Of a stretch of DNA of 64,000 nucleotides, positions 43,064 to 51,301 are shown piece by piece. Below the pieces are notes generated by a model, which saw nothing but the letters and a program-made list of their open reading frames with translations, was not told the origin of the DNA and ran no database searches. The position numbers and the translations under genes were made by a program. This stretch comes from JAFIEN01 sp051859505 (lineage in GTDB: Bacteria; Pseudomonadota; Alphaproteobacteria; Rhodobacterales; Rhodobacteraceae): assembly GCA_051859505.1 (NCBI GenBank), contig JBHYFN010000014.1, forward strand, positions 16,900 through 80,899, given 5' to 3'. How positions within the stretch are numbered: the first letter of the stretch is position 1; each line of letters begins with the position of its first letter.

Positions 43064-43111
43064 CCGCGATGTCCCACATCGCGGCCCGAGACTTTTTCAG
43101 AAAGTCTTGGG
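43064..43111. repeat. Two hairpins between betI and betA
   Basis: CCGCGATGT-CCC-ACATCGCGG at 43064-43084, then CCCGAGACTTT with a five-base loop and its near-perfect complement at 43085-43111 (one G-T pair). They end 22 bp before the betA start and could pause transcription or protect the message 5' of betA. Confidence 0.7.
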
Positions 43112-43133
43112 CCCGGGCCGGGAGGGGCGCCTG

Positions 43134-44792
43134 ATGGAGGCCGATTACATCATCATCGGCGCCGGCAGCGCCGGTTGCGCCATGGCCTACCGGCTGTCCG
43201 AGGCGGGCAAATCCGTCCTCGTCATCGAATATGGCGGCACCGATATCGGGCCGCTGATCCAGATGCCCGCAGCGCTCTCCTATCCGATGAACATGTCGCT
43301 TTACGACTGGGGCTTTCACACCGAACCCGAACCGCATCTGGGCGGGCGCAGCCTCGCCACCCCGCGCGGCAAGGTGATCGGCGGCTCCTCCAGCATCAAC
43401 GGCATGGTCTATGTCCGCGGCCATGCGCGCGACTATGACCACTGGGCCGAACAGGGGGCCTCGGGCTGGGCCTATGCCGACGTGCTTCCCTATTTCAAAC
43501 GGATGGAGGACTGGCACCCCGGCCCGCATGGCGGCGATCCCGCCTGGCGCGGGCAGGGCGGTCCCCTCCACGTCACCCGGGGTCCCCGCGACAATCCCCT
43601 GACGCTCGCCTTTGTCGAGGCCGGCCGGCAGGCGGGCTACCATGTGACCGACGATTACAACGGCCACCAGCAGGAAGGCTTCGGCCCGATGGAGGCCACG
43701 ATCTGGGAAGGCCGCCGCTGGTCCGCCGCCAGCGCCTATCTGCGGCCCGCGCTGAAACGCGTGAACTGCGACCTGATCCAGGCCCTCGCCCGCCGCGTCG
43801 TGATCCGCGAGGGCCGCGCCCGCGGGGTCGAGATCGACCGGGGCAACGGCATCGAATACCTGGCCGCGCGCGAAGAGGTGATCGTCTCGGCCTCCTCGAT
43901 CAACTCGCCCAAGCTTTTGATGCTGTCGGGCATCGGCCCCGCCCACCATCTGGCCGAACACGGGATCGAGGTCATCGCCGACCGCCCCGGCGTCGGCCAG
44001 AACCTGCAGGACCATCTGGAAATGTATGTCCAGATGGAGGCGACCCAGCCGGTCAGCCTCTACGGCTACTGGAACCTCTGGGGCAAAAGCACGGTCGGCG
44101 CGCAATGGATGCTGACGGCGACGGGCCTTGGCGCCTCCAACCAGTTCGAAAGCGCGGGCTTCATCCGATCACGCGCAGGCGTGGATTACCCGGATGTCCA
44201 GTATCACTTCCTGCCCATCGCCGTGCGCTATGACGGCAAGTCGGCGGTCGAGGGGCACGGCTTTCAGGCCCATGTCGGCCCGATGCGCTCGCCCTCGCGG
44301 GGCCATGTCACCCTGCGCTCGGCCGATCACCGCGAGCCGCCGAAGATCCTCTTCAACTACATGTCGCACCCCCAGGACTGGGAGGATTTCCGCGCCTGCA
44401 TCCGCCTCACGCGCGAGATCTTTGCCCAGGAGGCCTTCAAACCCTTCGCCGGCTCCGAGATCCTGCCCGGCGCCGCGCTGCAAAGCGACGACGAGCTGGA
44501 CGATGCGATCCGCGAGCATGTGGAAAGCGCCTATCACCCCTGCGGCACCTGCCGCATGGGCCGGGCCGACGATCCCACGGCGGTGGTGGACCCCGAGACC
44601 CGCGTGATCGGGGTCGAGGGCCTGCGCGTCGCCGACAGCTCGATCTTTCCGCGCGTGACGAACGGCAACCTCAACGGCCCCTCGATCATGACGGGCGAGA
44701 AGGCCTCGGACCACATCCTCGGCCGCACCCCCCTGCCACGCGAGAACGCACTGCCCTGGATCCACCCGGACTGGGAGACCGCGCAGCGGTAG
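43134..44792 (+). CDS. betA: Choline dehydrogenase
   Basis: A 552-residue GMC oxidoreductase oxidising choline to betaine aldehyde (and often onward to glycine betaine) with FAD at the inner membrane. The FAD motif is DYIIIGAGSAGCAMAYRLSE, GMC signature 1 is KVIGGSSSINGMVYVRGH and signature 2 is ASSINSPKLLMLSGIG. The active-site region has SAYHPCGTCRMG and VTNGNLNGPSIMTGEKA. ATG 43134 follows GGGAGGGGCGCC. The usual partner betB (betaine aldehyde dehydrogenase) is not beside it. Confidence 0.95.
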   Translation: MEADYIIIGAGSAGCAMAYRLSEAGKSVLVIEYGGTDIGPLIQMPAALSYPMNMSLYDWGFHTEPEPHLGGRSLATPRGKVIGGSSSINGMVYVRGHARDYDHWAEQGASGWAYADVLPYFKRMEDWHPGPHGGDPAWRGQGGPLHVTRGPRDNPLTLAFVEAGRQAGYHVTDDYNGHQQEGFGPMEATIWEGRRWSAASAYLRPALKRVNCDLIQALARRVVIREGRARGVEIDRGNGIEYLAAREEVIVSASSINSPKLLMLSGIGPAHHLAEHGIEVIADRPGVGQNLQDHLEMYVQMEATQPVSLYGYWNLWGKSTVGAQWMLTATGLGASNQFESAGFIRSRAGVDYPDVQYHFLPIAVRYDGKSAVEGHGFQAHVGPMRSPSRGHVTLRSADHREPPKILFNYMSHPQDWEDFRACIRLTREIFAQEAFKPFAGSEILPGAALQSDDELDDAIREHVESAYHPCGTCRMGRADDPTAVVDPETRVIGVEGLRVADSSIFPRVTNGNLNGPSIMTGEKASDHILGRTPLPRENALPWIHPDWETAQR

Positions 44793-45036
44793 TGTTGGGT
44801 TGCTGGTGCGGGGGGGGCTGGGTTGTGAGGGGAGGGGGAGGTGAGCACAGCTCGCTGCAGTTCGCTGCGGGTGTGCGAAATCTATGCGCATTCGCAGCAT
44901 CAGCGACTTGGAGGTCGGTGCGTGGTCATTGGCTCCGGCGGTACCTCAATGCCGTCAGTCTCAGGTAGCTGCCGATCCTCGGGCCGTCCGAGTACAGCTC
45001 TGTGCGCGCAGATTGAAAGCAAATGTTACTCTGCAC

Positions 45037-45567
45037 CTAAGTGTCGGGTTCGTCAAATAAATTGGGCTCAGCAATACTATTGGGCAATGGGAGTTCCCAT
45101 GTGTGGATCACTCTCAGACCGATTAACTTGGCGAAGTGGGTCTGGTTGCTATCGTCGGTGTAGAATATCTCAGCACCGGCAGTCTTGGCGATGATCGAAA
45201 TCTGACGATCATACTTTACCTTCTGCCAGTCCGCTGTGCTGCCGCTCTTCTTGTCGCCGCTCTTGTAAGCCTTTGCACTTTCGATCCCAAGTTCGATTGC
45301 CGCCTTCGCGTCGAAGGGTGCGATCTGCATTGCGGTCGATTCCTTGATCACTGTAATGGCCTTGTTGACGCTTGGCACCGCCATCAGCACTTCCGACAAG
45401 CACGGGGTCGGGATGAGTATAGTGTCACCTTTAGCGGAGTGTGTGTCGATCATGGCGTCGACCCGCTCCTTCCAGAATTCGACCGGCTGACCGCTCGGTC
45501 CACTACGTGGCAGGGACTTCGGGTTCAGCAGCAGGGTCAGAAAGGAGTTATCAAGAGCTACAATCAA
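45037..45567 (-). CDS. PIN-domain protein, gene 2 of a lower-GC pair
   Basis: A 176-residue PIN-fold predicted ribonuclease. Four acidic positions expected for the active site can be seen: D6 (VALDNSFL), E59 (PCLSEVL), D120 (VKYDRQISIIA) and D138/D139 (FYTDDSNQTHF). The start is TTG 45567, overlapping the TGA of the upstream gene. GC content in sampled lines is about 53-56 per cent against the high 60s around it, indicating acquisition. In toxin-antitoxin modules PIN proteins cleave RNA; whether this one is a toxin depends on its unusual partner. Confidence 0.8.
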   Translation of the reverse strand: MIVALDNSFLTLLLNPKSLPRSGPSGQPVEFWKERVDAMIDTHSAKGDTILIPTPCLSEVLMAVPSVNKAITVIKESTAMQIAPFDAKAAIELGIESAKAYKSGDKKSGSTADWQKVKYDRQISIIAKTAGAEIFYTDDSNQTHFAKLIGLRVIHTWELPLPNSIAEPNLFDEPDT

Positions 45568-46295
45568 TGAATCAGGCCGCCTCGTTCCTCAATGCGATCG
45601 ATCTCGCCCAGAACATCTTCTGGCCAGTCCATGTCGAGCGCCCGCAACTTGTCGACCGTCTCTCGGAGGCTTCTCTGAACGGGCTGGTAATCGTTGATCG
45701 TTACGTCGTTGACCGTCCAAGCTCCGTCACTCGTGCGCTTCCAGGTTCCGCGCCCGATTATCTGCAGCCGTTCGTCAAGGAACGCCCTCAACTCAATACC
45801 CATCTTTCTCGGCGCGACACAGAAGACCACGCCGAAGGCGTCTGTGGCGACCCGAAGCTTCACTTCGTCTTTGTAGACAGCAATGTGGTAGACCTCGCCA
45901 GAGAATACGGCCTGGTCGCAGATACTGTAGATCACGTCTTCGTCCGCCCGCGTGCCAGGGAACGGGATGACGTTCGCCCCATCAGGCCCGAAGAACTCTC
46001 CACTCGTGCCGTCTTCCTGAAGCATGAAGTTGATCTGATCTCGAGCACGGAGCGCGGTCTTGGGTGCGCTGCCGTCTCTGATCTTGAGCAAGCGCTCGTC
46101 GACCCGCTTCCGTGCTTCGCCGTCTACCGCCAAGCAGGTTCCATGGCTGCTCTCGAATATCTCGACCAAGTGCAAGTGCTCGGGAAGGCCGAGCATTTGC
46201 TTAAGCTGCGCATAATAATCGATCAGACGCCCGAAGGGCATCGTCTCAGGCGTAAAGCCTTCGATCTTGAAGGTGTATCGCGCTTTGTTGGTCAT
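45564..46295 (-). CDS. Protein of unknown function coupled to PIN gene, gene 1 of pair
   Basis: A 243-residue cytosolic protein without signal peptide or membrane helices. Notable segments are the N-terminal RYTFKIEGFTPETMPFGRLI, IFESSHGTCLAVDGEARKRV, FGPDGANVIPFPGTRADEDV and WTVNDVTINDYQPV. I recognise no named domain, though I recall similar hypothetical proteins next to PIN-domain genes. It is three times the size of a usual antitoxin. ATG 46295 has GGAGAGCGACC upstream and the TGA overlaps the PIN start, so the two are translated together. Lower GC than neighbours. Confidence 0.7.
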   Translation of the reverse strand: MTNKARYTFKIEGFTPETMPFGRLIDYYAQLKQMLGLPEHLHLVEIFESSHGTCLAVDGEARKRVDERLLKIRDGSAPKTALRARDQINFMLQEDGTSGEFFGPDGANVIPFPGTRADEDVIYSICDQAVFSGEVYHIAVYKDEVKLRVATDAFGVVFCVAPRKMGIELRAFLDERLQIIGRGTWKRTSDGAWTVNDVTINDYQPVQRSLRETVDKLRALDMDWPEDVLGEIDRIEERGGLIH

Positions 46296-46697
46296 GGTCG
46301 CTCTCCACCGAAGACTGTAGATGTATGACTGTTCCGGGTAAATGAAAGATTGTTGGCCTCCTGCTAACTGCTGCGCCTCTGAGTCCTCACCGCTACTACG
46401 GTGCTACCCGCCCCTTCCTGCTCGCGCTGAAGCCGCAAGTCACCGCTTCCGAGAAACTTGCCCGTGGCTACAGGCTGTGCGTGGCCGACCGCTCAGGGCC
46501 GAACACGCTTCTGCGCTTACGAACAGAGTTGTCTCGTGGCGTTATGCAAGGATGTCGCCGATGGAGCTCCAAGCCACCACAGGCCCTCTTGCCCCTGGCG
46601 CCGAACACACGGGGCGCGTTAACACAGGTTAACAAAAAGTTAACCCTTTCCCCCGTTTCGCCTTGATCCAGCCCGGATCCCTCCTGACATTGACGGA
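46296..46697. other. Lower-GC spacer between the PIN pair and the nuclease gene
   Basis: About 400 bp with no supported gene. Short open frames cross it but none has a ribosome site or recognisable product; it could contain a decayed gene belonging to the acquired segment. The right end has three phased GTTAAC sites (46618-46644). No tRNA, integrase or attachment-site repeat was found. Confidence 0.55.
46629..46644 (+). promoter_or_regulatory. Candidate CtrA box with phased GTTAAC sites
   Basis: TTAACAAAAAGTTAAC fits the CtrA consensus TTAA-N7-TTAA(C). A further GTTAAC lies at 46618-46623, so GTTAAC occurs at 46618, 46628 and 46639, about one helical turn apart. It is 54 bp before the nuclease start. 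CtrA controls cell-cycle, motility or gene-transfer-agent genes in this class; regulation here is inferred from sequence only. Confidence 0.5.
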
Positions 46698-47444
46698 ATG
46701 TTCAGGCTCCGTTCCAGTCTTGCGATCCTTGCGCTGGCCGTGGTGGCAAGCGGGCTTGCCCTGACCCGGCCCGATGCCTCGGAACCCCTGCCAGAGGTTC
46801 TGACCGGCGTGGTTCAGGTGACGGACGGCGATACGATCCGCCTCGAAGGCCACGCCACCCGAATCCGCCTTCATGGCATCGACGCCCCCGAAGACGGCCA
46901 GACCTGCACCAACCCCCATGGCACCGTCTGGAACTGCGGCGACTGGGTGACGCTGCAGGTCCGCGCCCGCTATGACGGCGCCACCGCCACCTGCGAGAGG
47001 CGCGATACCGACCGCTACGGCCGGATGGTCGCGGTCTGTTTCGTCGAGGGCCGCGACATCAACGAAGAGATCGTCCGTGCAGGCTGGGCCGTGGCCTATC
47101 GCCAGTATTCCTGGGATTACGACCTGGCCGAAAAGGCCGCCCAGGTGACGGGCGCGGGCCTCTGGGCGCATGACTTCGTCGAGCCCGCCCTCTATCGCCG
47201 CGAGGGCCAGGCCGCGCCTGCCCCCGCCCCGCCTGCCCCCGCCCCCGCCGCCGAGCGCCGCCCCGGCCAGGATCCGCCGGGCGCCTGCGTCATCAAGGGC
47301 AATATCTCGAACAACGGGCGGATCTACCACATGCCCCACAACCAGCATTACGACCGCACCGTGATCGACGAAAGCCAGGGCGAGCGCTGGTTCTGCACCC
47401 CCGAAGAGGCCGAGGCCGCAGGCTGGCGCGCCGCGCGCAACTGA
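46698..47444 (+). CDS. Secreted thermonuclease (SNase) family protein
   Basis: A 248-residue exported nuclease. The N terminus MFRLRSSLAILALAVVASGL is a signal peptide. The SNase domain (about 35-160) has VVQVTDGDTIRLEGHATRIR, LHGIDAPEDGQTC, and ERRDTDRYGRMVAVCFVEG, with arginine/aspartate catalytic positions of staphylococcal nuclease. A proline-alanine linker leads to a C-terminal module with KGNISNNGRIYHMPHNQHYD, a cysteine pair and EEAEAAGWRAARN, a module often found fused to SNase domains. ATG 46698. Role in nucleic acid scavenging is likely. Confidence 0.87.
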   Translation: MFRLRSSLAILALAVVASGLALTRPDASEPLPEVLTGVVQVTDGDTIRLEGHATRIRLHGIDAPEDGQTCTNPHGTVWNCGDWVTLQVRARYDGATATCERRDTDRYGRMVAVCFVEGRDINEEIVRAGWAVAYRQYSWDYDLAEKAAQVTGAGLWAHDFVEPALYRREGQAAPAPAPPAPAPAAERRPGQDPPGACVIKGNISNNGRIYHMPHNQHYDRTVIDESQGERWFCTPEEAEAAGWRAARN

Positions 47445-47445
47445 C

Positions 47446-47459
47446 TTGACCGGGATCAA
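47446..47459. promoter_or_regulatory. FNR-like box upstream of ydcH-like gene
   Basis: TTGACCGGGATCAA matches TTGAT-N4-ATCAA with one change. It overlaps the end of the nuclease gene by no bases and lies 61 bp before the ydcH-like start. Control by FnrL or a related Crp/Fnr regulator under low oxygen is suggested. Confidence 0.55.
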
Positions 47460-47519
47460 GGTCGGGGCAGGGGGCGCGGCCTATCCTGCCCCGGACTCAT
47501 CCCGGAAAGGAGCGGCCCC

Positions 47520-47762
47520 ATGTCCCACACTCCCCATGAACTCGCCGAGGAATTCCCCAACCATCTCGAGGCGCTGCATGCGCTCAAGACCAGCGACGCC
47601 CATTTCGCCCGCCTCGCCGACCGCTACCACGAGGTCAACCGGGCGATCCACCGGGCCGAGACGAAGGTCGAGCCGACCGACGATTTCCACATGGAAGAGA
47701 TGCGCAAGGAGCGGATGCAGCTGAAGGATCAGATCTGGTCGGCCCTCTCGAAAGCCGCCTGA
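47520..47762 (+). CDS. YdcH/DUF465 family small protein
   Basis: An 80-residue helical protein (ELAEEFPNHLEALHALKTSD, then HFARLADRYHEVNRAIHRAE and MEEMRKERMQLKDQIWSAL) of the YdcH/DUF465 family, whose function is not established. The sequence suggests two long amphipathic helices forming a hairpin. ATG 47520 has AAAGGAGCGGCCCC upstream. An FNR-like box sits at 47446-47459. Confidence 0.85.
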   Translation: MSHTPHELAEEFPNHLEALHALKTSDAHFARLADRYHEVNRAIHRAETKVEPTDDFHMEEMRKERMQLKDQIWSALSKAA

Positions 47763-47919
47763 CAGGAGAGGGCGGGCGCGGGCCTGATTGCTCGGGCCTG
47801 ATTGCGCGGATTTGATTGCGCGAGACGCGACGTATGCGGACCAGAGGCCGGGCGACCAGTCCCGCGCCAACCACTCCTGCGCCAGACGACCGCGCCCCGC
47901 TTTTCGGGGCCGGGCCGGT

Positions 47920-48387
47920 TCAGGCCGTTTCGTCCGCGCCCTCCGTCGGGCCCTCGACCTGCGCCACGAAGCGTTCGAAGAATTCGTCGGCCATCTTGCG
48001 GGCAAAGCCGCCGACGATCCGGTTGCCCAGCTGCGCCAGCTTGCCGCCGACCAGCGCCTCGACCTTGTAGGTCAGCTCGGTCCCCTCGGGCACATCGGCC
48101 AGCGCCACATCCGCCCCGCCGCGTGCGAAACCGGCCACGCCGCCCTTGCCCTCGCCGGTGATCGTATAGCTTTCGCCGGGCACGACATTCTCCAGCGTCA
48201 CGGCGCCCTTGAACGTGGCCTTGACCGGGCCGACCTTCTGCACGACCACCGCCTCGAATCCCTCTTCGGGCGATCCGGTCAGCTCCTGACAGCCGGGAAT
48301 GCAGGCCTTCAGGACCTCTGCATCGTTCAGCTTCTCCCAGACCGTCGCCCGATCGGCCGCGATCGTCCGTGCGCCTTCAAGTTCCAT
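47920..48387 (-). CDS. CoxG-like SRPBCC family protein
   Basis: A 155-residue START/SRPBCC-fold protein similar to carbon monoxide dehydrogenase subunit G (CoxG). MELEGARTIAADRATVWEKL starts the fold; CIPGCQELTGSPEEGFEAVV, KVGPVKATFKGAVTLENVVP and LAQLGNRIVGGFARKMADEF are the family blocks. CoxG proteins assist CO dehydrogenase-type enzymes at the membrane, but no coxMSL genes are here, so the role is open. ATG 48387 follows GGGAGGCGGA. Confidence 0.85.
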   Translation of the reverse strand: MELEGARTIAADRATVWEKLNDAEVLKACIPGCQELTGSPEEGFEAVVVQKVGPVKATFKGAVTLENVVPGESYTITGEGKGGVAGFARGGADVALADVPEGTELTYKVEALVGGKLAQLGNRIVGGFARKMADEFFERFVAQVEGPTEGADETA

Positions 48388-48435
48388 TCCGCCTCCCCTC
48401 CCTCTGGCGGGAACATGATGCGGGCGACAGGAGGC

Positions 48436-48480
48436 GATTGCAACGGGGCCGAATGCAACGGGGCCGAATGCAACGGGGGA
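48436..48480. repeat. 15-bp tandem repeat, three copies
   Basis: Three consecutive units close to GAATGCAACGGGGCC (48436-48450 with one change, 48451-48465, 48466-48480 with two changes at its end), in the spacer between the CoxG-like gene and pccR. Confidence 0.9.
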
Positions 48481-48491
48481 GGGGCAAGCCG

Positions 48492-49895
48492 TCAGACCAC
48501 CTGATAGGGCAGGGTGCCGCGCCGGTCGGGATCGACGGTGAGCCGGCGTTCCAGCGGCGGGACGGCGCGCTGATGGCAATCGCGCCGCTCGCAGATCCGG
48601 CAGGAGATGCCGATCGGCTCGAAGGCCTCGCGCTGTTCGATGTCGAGGTGATCGGCATAGACGATCTGGCCCGCATGGCGCACCTCGCAGCCCAGACCGA
48701 TGGCAAAGCGGCGCACCGGCGCCTCGAAGGCGCCCGAGGGTTTGCTCACATCGCGGGCAAGGCAGAAGTAGCGCACCCCATCGGGCGTCTCGGCCAGTTG
48801 CCGCAGCCAGCGGCCCGGCATCTCGAAGGCCTGATGCACGTTCCACAGGGGGCAGGCCCCGCCATAACGGGCGAATTGCAGCGTGGTGGCGGAATGGCGC
48901 TTGGTGATCGTGCCGGCCGGATCGACCCGGACGAAGAAGAAGGGCACGCCCTTGGCGCCGGGCCGCTGCAGGGTGGACAGCCGATGCGCCACCTGCTCGA
49001 GGCTCGCGCCAAAGCGGTCGGCCAGCCGTTCAAGATCGTGGCGCAGGCTCTGGGCCGCGTCGAGGAAGCGGGAATAGGGCATCAGGGCGGCGCCGGCGAA
49101 GTAATTGGCCAGCCCGACCTTGGCGATGGCGCGCGCCTCGGGCGACGAGAACCGCGCCAGATCGAGCGTCGCCTCGATCAGCCGGTTCTGCGTCAGCAGG
49201 GCCAGTTGCAGCAGCAGCTGGAAATCCCGCGTGGCGGGGCTGGCGCGATGCGACAGGGTCAGGGTTTTGGTTGCGGGGTCGTAAAGGCGCGTCTCGGGGC
49301 GGTCCTCCAGCCGGATCGTCACGCCCTTGCGCTCGAGCGCCTCGCGGGCAAGGGCCACGGTGCTCAGCCCCCGCTTTTCGGCCTCGCGGCTGACATATTC
49401 GGCGGCCCGGTCGACGGCGTCGATGTAATTGTCGCAGTAATGGAAGAAGTCGCGCACCTCTTCCCAGGGGCTGGGGCGGAGGCGCGCATCCTCGCGGCCC
49501 AGCGCCTCGTCAAGCGAGGCGAGCCGCTCATGCGTCTGGCGATAGGCGGCGTGGAGCGCGAGGAAGGCATGGGCCAGGGCCGGCGCGTTCGAGGCGGCCA
49601 GGCGCAGATCGGCCAGCGAGGGGGCGGGGCCGGTGAAGACGGGATCGGCCAGGGCCTCGCGCATGTCGCCCAGAAGGCGCGCCTCGTCGCCGGCCTGAAG
49701 CTCGGTCACGTCGAAGCCGAATTCCTGCGCGAGCGAGAGGACGACCGCGGTGCTGACGGGGCGGTTGTTGTTCTCCATCTGGTTGAGATAGGGCAGCGAG
49801 ACGCCCAGCTTCTCGGCAAAGGCCCGCTGGGTCAGGCCGATGCGGCCGCGCCATTCGCGCAGCTTCGCCCCGGCATAGAGTTTCTGAACCGCCAT
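48492..49895 (-). CDS. pccR: PccR-type short-chain fatty acyl-CoA regulator (XRE/ScfR family)
   Basis: A 467-residue regulator. The N-terminal XRE helix-turn-helix is KLREWRGRIGLTQRAFAEKL followed by GVSLPYLNQMENNNRP. A central ImmA/IrrE-like segment lies near 190-260 but lacks an HExxH motif. The C-terminal domain has GACPLWNVHQAFEMPGRWLR and a cysteine cluster CRICERRDCHQR. This architecture is that of PccR of Rhodobacter, which activates propionyl-CoA carboxylase genes in response to propionyl-CoA. pccB and pccA lie nearby, which strongly supports the call. ATG 49893-49895. Confidence 0.88.
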   Translation of the reverse strand: MAVQKLYAGAKLREWRGRIGLTQRAFAEKLGVSLPYLNQMENNNRPVSTAVVLSLAQEFGFDVTELQAGDEARLLGDMREALADPVFTGPAPSLADLRLAASNAPALAHAFLALHAAYRQTHERLASLDEALGREDARLRPSPWEEVRDFFHYCDNYIDAVDRAAEYVSREAEKRGLSTVALAREALERKGVTIRLEDRPETRLYDPATKTLTLSHRASPATRDFQLLLQLALLTQNRLIEATLDLARFSSPEARAIAKVGLANYFAGAALMPYSRFLDAAQSLRHDLERLADRFGASLEQVAHRLSTLQRPGAKGVPFFFVRVDPAGTITKRHSATTLQFARYGGACPLWNVHQAFEMPGRWLRQLAETPDGVRYFCLARDVSKPSGAFEAPVRRFAIGLGCEVRHAGQIVYADHLDIEQREAFEPIGISCRICERRDCHQRAVPPLERRLTVDPDRRGTLPYQVV

Positions 49896-49906
49896 TGCGT
49901 GCCCCC

Positions 49907-50008
49907 GGCAGAAATTGCAAATTTCTGCCCCCCGCCCGGGATCCCGCCGCGTGCCGCCGGGGCTGCAGAAATTTGCAATTTCTGCCTACCCCCTGCAAAG
50001 GTTGCAAA
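49907..50008. promoter_or_regulatory. Palindromes and TTGCAAA sites upstream of pccR
   Basis: GGCAGAAATT-GCA-AATTTCTGCC at 49907-49929 and the reverse-complement type GCAGAAATT-TGC-AATTTCTGC at 49965-49985, then TGCAAA (49994-49999) and TTGCAAA (50002-50008). The TTGCAAA cores resemble the TTTGCAAA boxes before pccB, so this may be an autoregulatory site. The pair also resembles generic gene-end palindromes elsewhere (33721-33780), so the call is uncertain. Confidence 0.45.
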
Positions 50009-51235
50009 TCAAGCGCCGATCCGGCGCGTTCGCCAGATCACGAAGAGGATCGAGGTCGCACCCAGAAGCTGGGTGACGAACATGATGATCTGCAAGGGCA
50101 CGGTTCCGCTTTCGGCCGTCAGCAGGAACCCCGCCAGTGCCGCCAGCGCCGCCCCGCCCCCGATCATGATCGCGCCCCCCAGCCCGCTGGCCGTTCCCGC
50201 CAGCGCCGGGCGCACCGACAGAAGGCCCGCCGTGGCGCTGGGCAGCATGATCCCGTTGCCAAGGCCCAGCGTGGTGCAAAGCCCGAAAAAGACCAAGGGA
50301 TGCCCGTAGCCCGCCAGCGTCAGCAGAAGCGACAGGCCCATCCCCGTCGAGGCGACCAGCGTGCCGGCCAGCGCCATCCGGTTCACCCCCATCCGCACCG
50401 AGAACCGCCCCGAAAGGTAGTTGCCCAGCGCATATCCAACCGCCGGCGATCCCAGCGCCATCCCCGTCCAGAAGGGCGAGAGGGCAAAGACCTCGCCCGC
50501 GACGAAAGAGGCCCCGCCCAGAAGCGCGAAGAAGGCGCCCGAGCCGAAGGCGGCGCAGGCGGTATAGCCCCAGAAGCGGGGCGAGGCGAAAAGCGCCGGA
50601 TAACCCTTCACCTGCTCGCCAAAGCTCTGGCCCTTGCCGGCGATCGTCTCGCCCTGATCGGCGATCACCAGCGCCAGAAGCCCCGCCCCGGCCAGCGCCA
50701 GGAAGGCAAAGCTCGCCCGCCAGTCAAAGACCTCGTCCAGAAGGCCGCCGATCATCGGGCCGACCATCGGGATCAGCGCCATGCCCATCGTCACATAGCC
50801 GATCATCGAGGCGGCCTGTTCCTGCGGAACCATGTCGCGCACGATCGCGCGGCTCAGAACGATGCCCGTGGCGATCGCCGCCTGCACCATGCGGAAGACC
50901 AGAAACAGCCCGACCGTGGGCGCCAGCATCGCCCCGAGCGAGGCCAGGACGAAAATGACAAGCGATCCGATCACCACCGGCCTGCGCCCGAAGCGGTCCG
51001 AGATCGGGCCGATGATCAGCTGCATCACCGCCGTCGCCGCCAGATAGCCGGAGAGGGCGAATTGCATCACCGCGTAATCCGTATCGAACCAGAGCGCCAT
51101 GTGGTTGAGCGATGGCAGAAAGATCGACATGCTCAGCGCCGAGATGCCCGCAAGCAGGATCAGCGTCGAGATATGCGGCGGCGTGCTGCGGTCCAGAAAG
51201 CGGACGGCGGGGGGGGATTGGTCTGGGGCGTCCAT
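50009..51235 (-). CDS. Bcr/CflA family MFS drug efflux transporter
   Basis: A 408-residue major facilitator with 12 predicted helices. GPISDRFGRRPVVIGSLVIF is the MFS motif A loop between helices 2 and 3, and RMVQAAIATGIVLSRAIVRDM is the drug:H+ antiporter motif region typical of Bcr/CflA. The substrate cannot be read. The start is ATG 51233-51235. It separates pccR from pccB and is divergent from pccB; a functional tie to propionate use is not implied. Confidence 0.9.
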   Translation of the reverse strand: MDAPDQSPPAVRFLDRSTPPHISTLILLAGISALSMSIFLPSLNHMALWFDTDYAVMQFALSGYLAATAVMQLIIGPISDRFGRRPVVIGSLVIFVLASLGAMLAPTVGLFLVFRMVQAAIATGIVLSRAIVRDMVPQEQAASMIGYVTMGMALIPMVGPMIGGLLDEVFDWRASFAFLALAGAGLLALVIADQGETIAGKGQSFGEQVKGYPALFASPRFWGYTACAAFGSGAFFALLGGASFVAGEVFALSPFWTGMALGSPAVGYALGNYLSGRFSVRMGVNRMALAGTLVASTGMGLSLLLTLAGYGHPLVFFGLCTTLGLGNGIMLPSATAGLLSVRPALAGTASGLGGAIMIGGGAALAALAGFLLTAESGTVPLQIIMFVTQLLGATSILFVIWRTRRIGA

Positions 51236-51301
51236 GGCCTCTGCCTATGCTCCGGTCCGGGGGCTGTCCAGCCTGCGCCTGATTGTGGGGGGGGACCAAA
51301 T

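Noticed and set aside
46342..46632. Small plus-strand frames in the lower-GC spacer
   Set aside because: No ribosome site, no family and no start context; better described as non-coding or decayed DNA.
44793..46697. PIN pair as part of an integrative element
   Set aside because: No integrase, transposase, tRNA or flanking direct repeat could be found, so only the GC shift supports acquisition; not called a mobile element.
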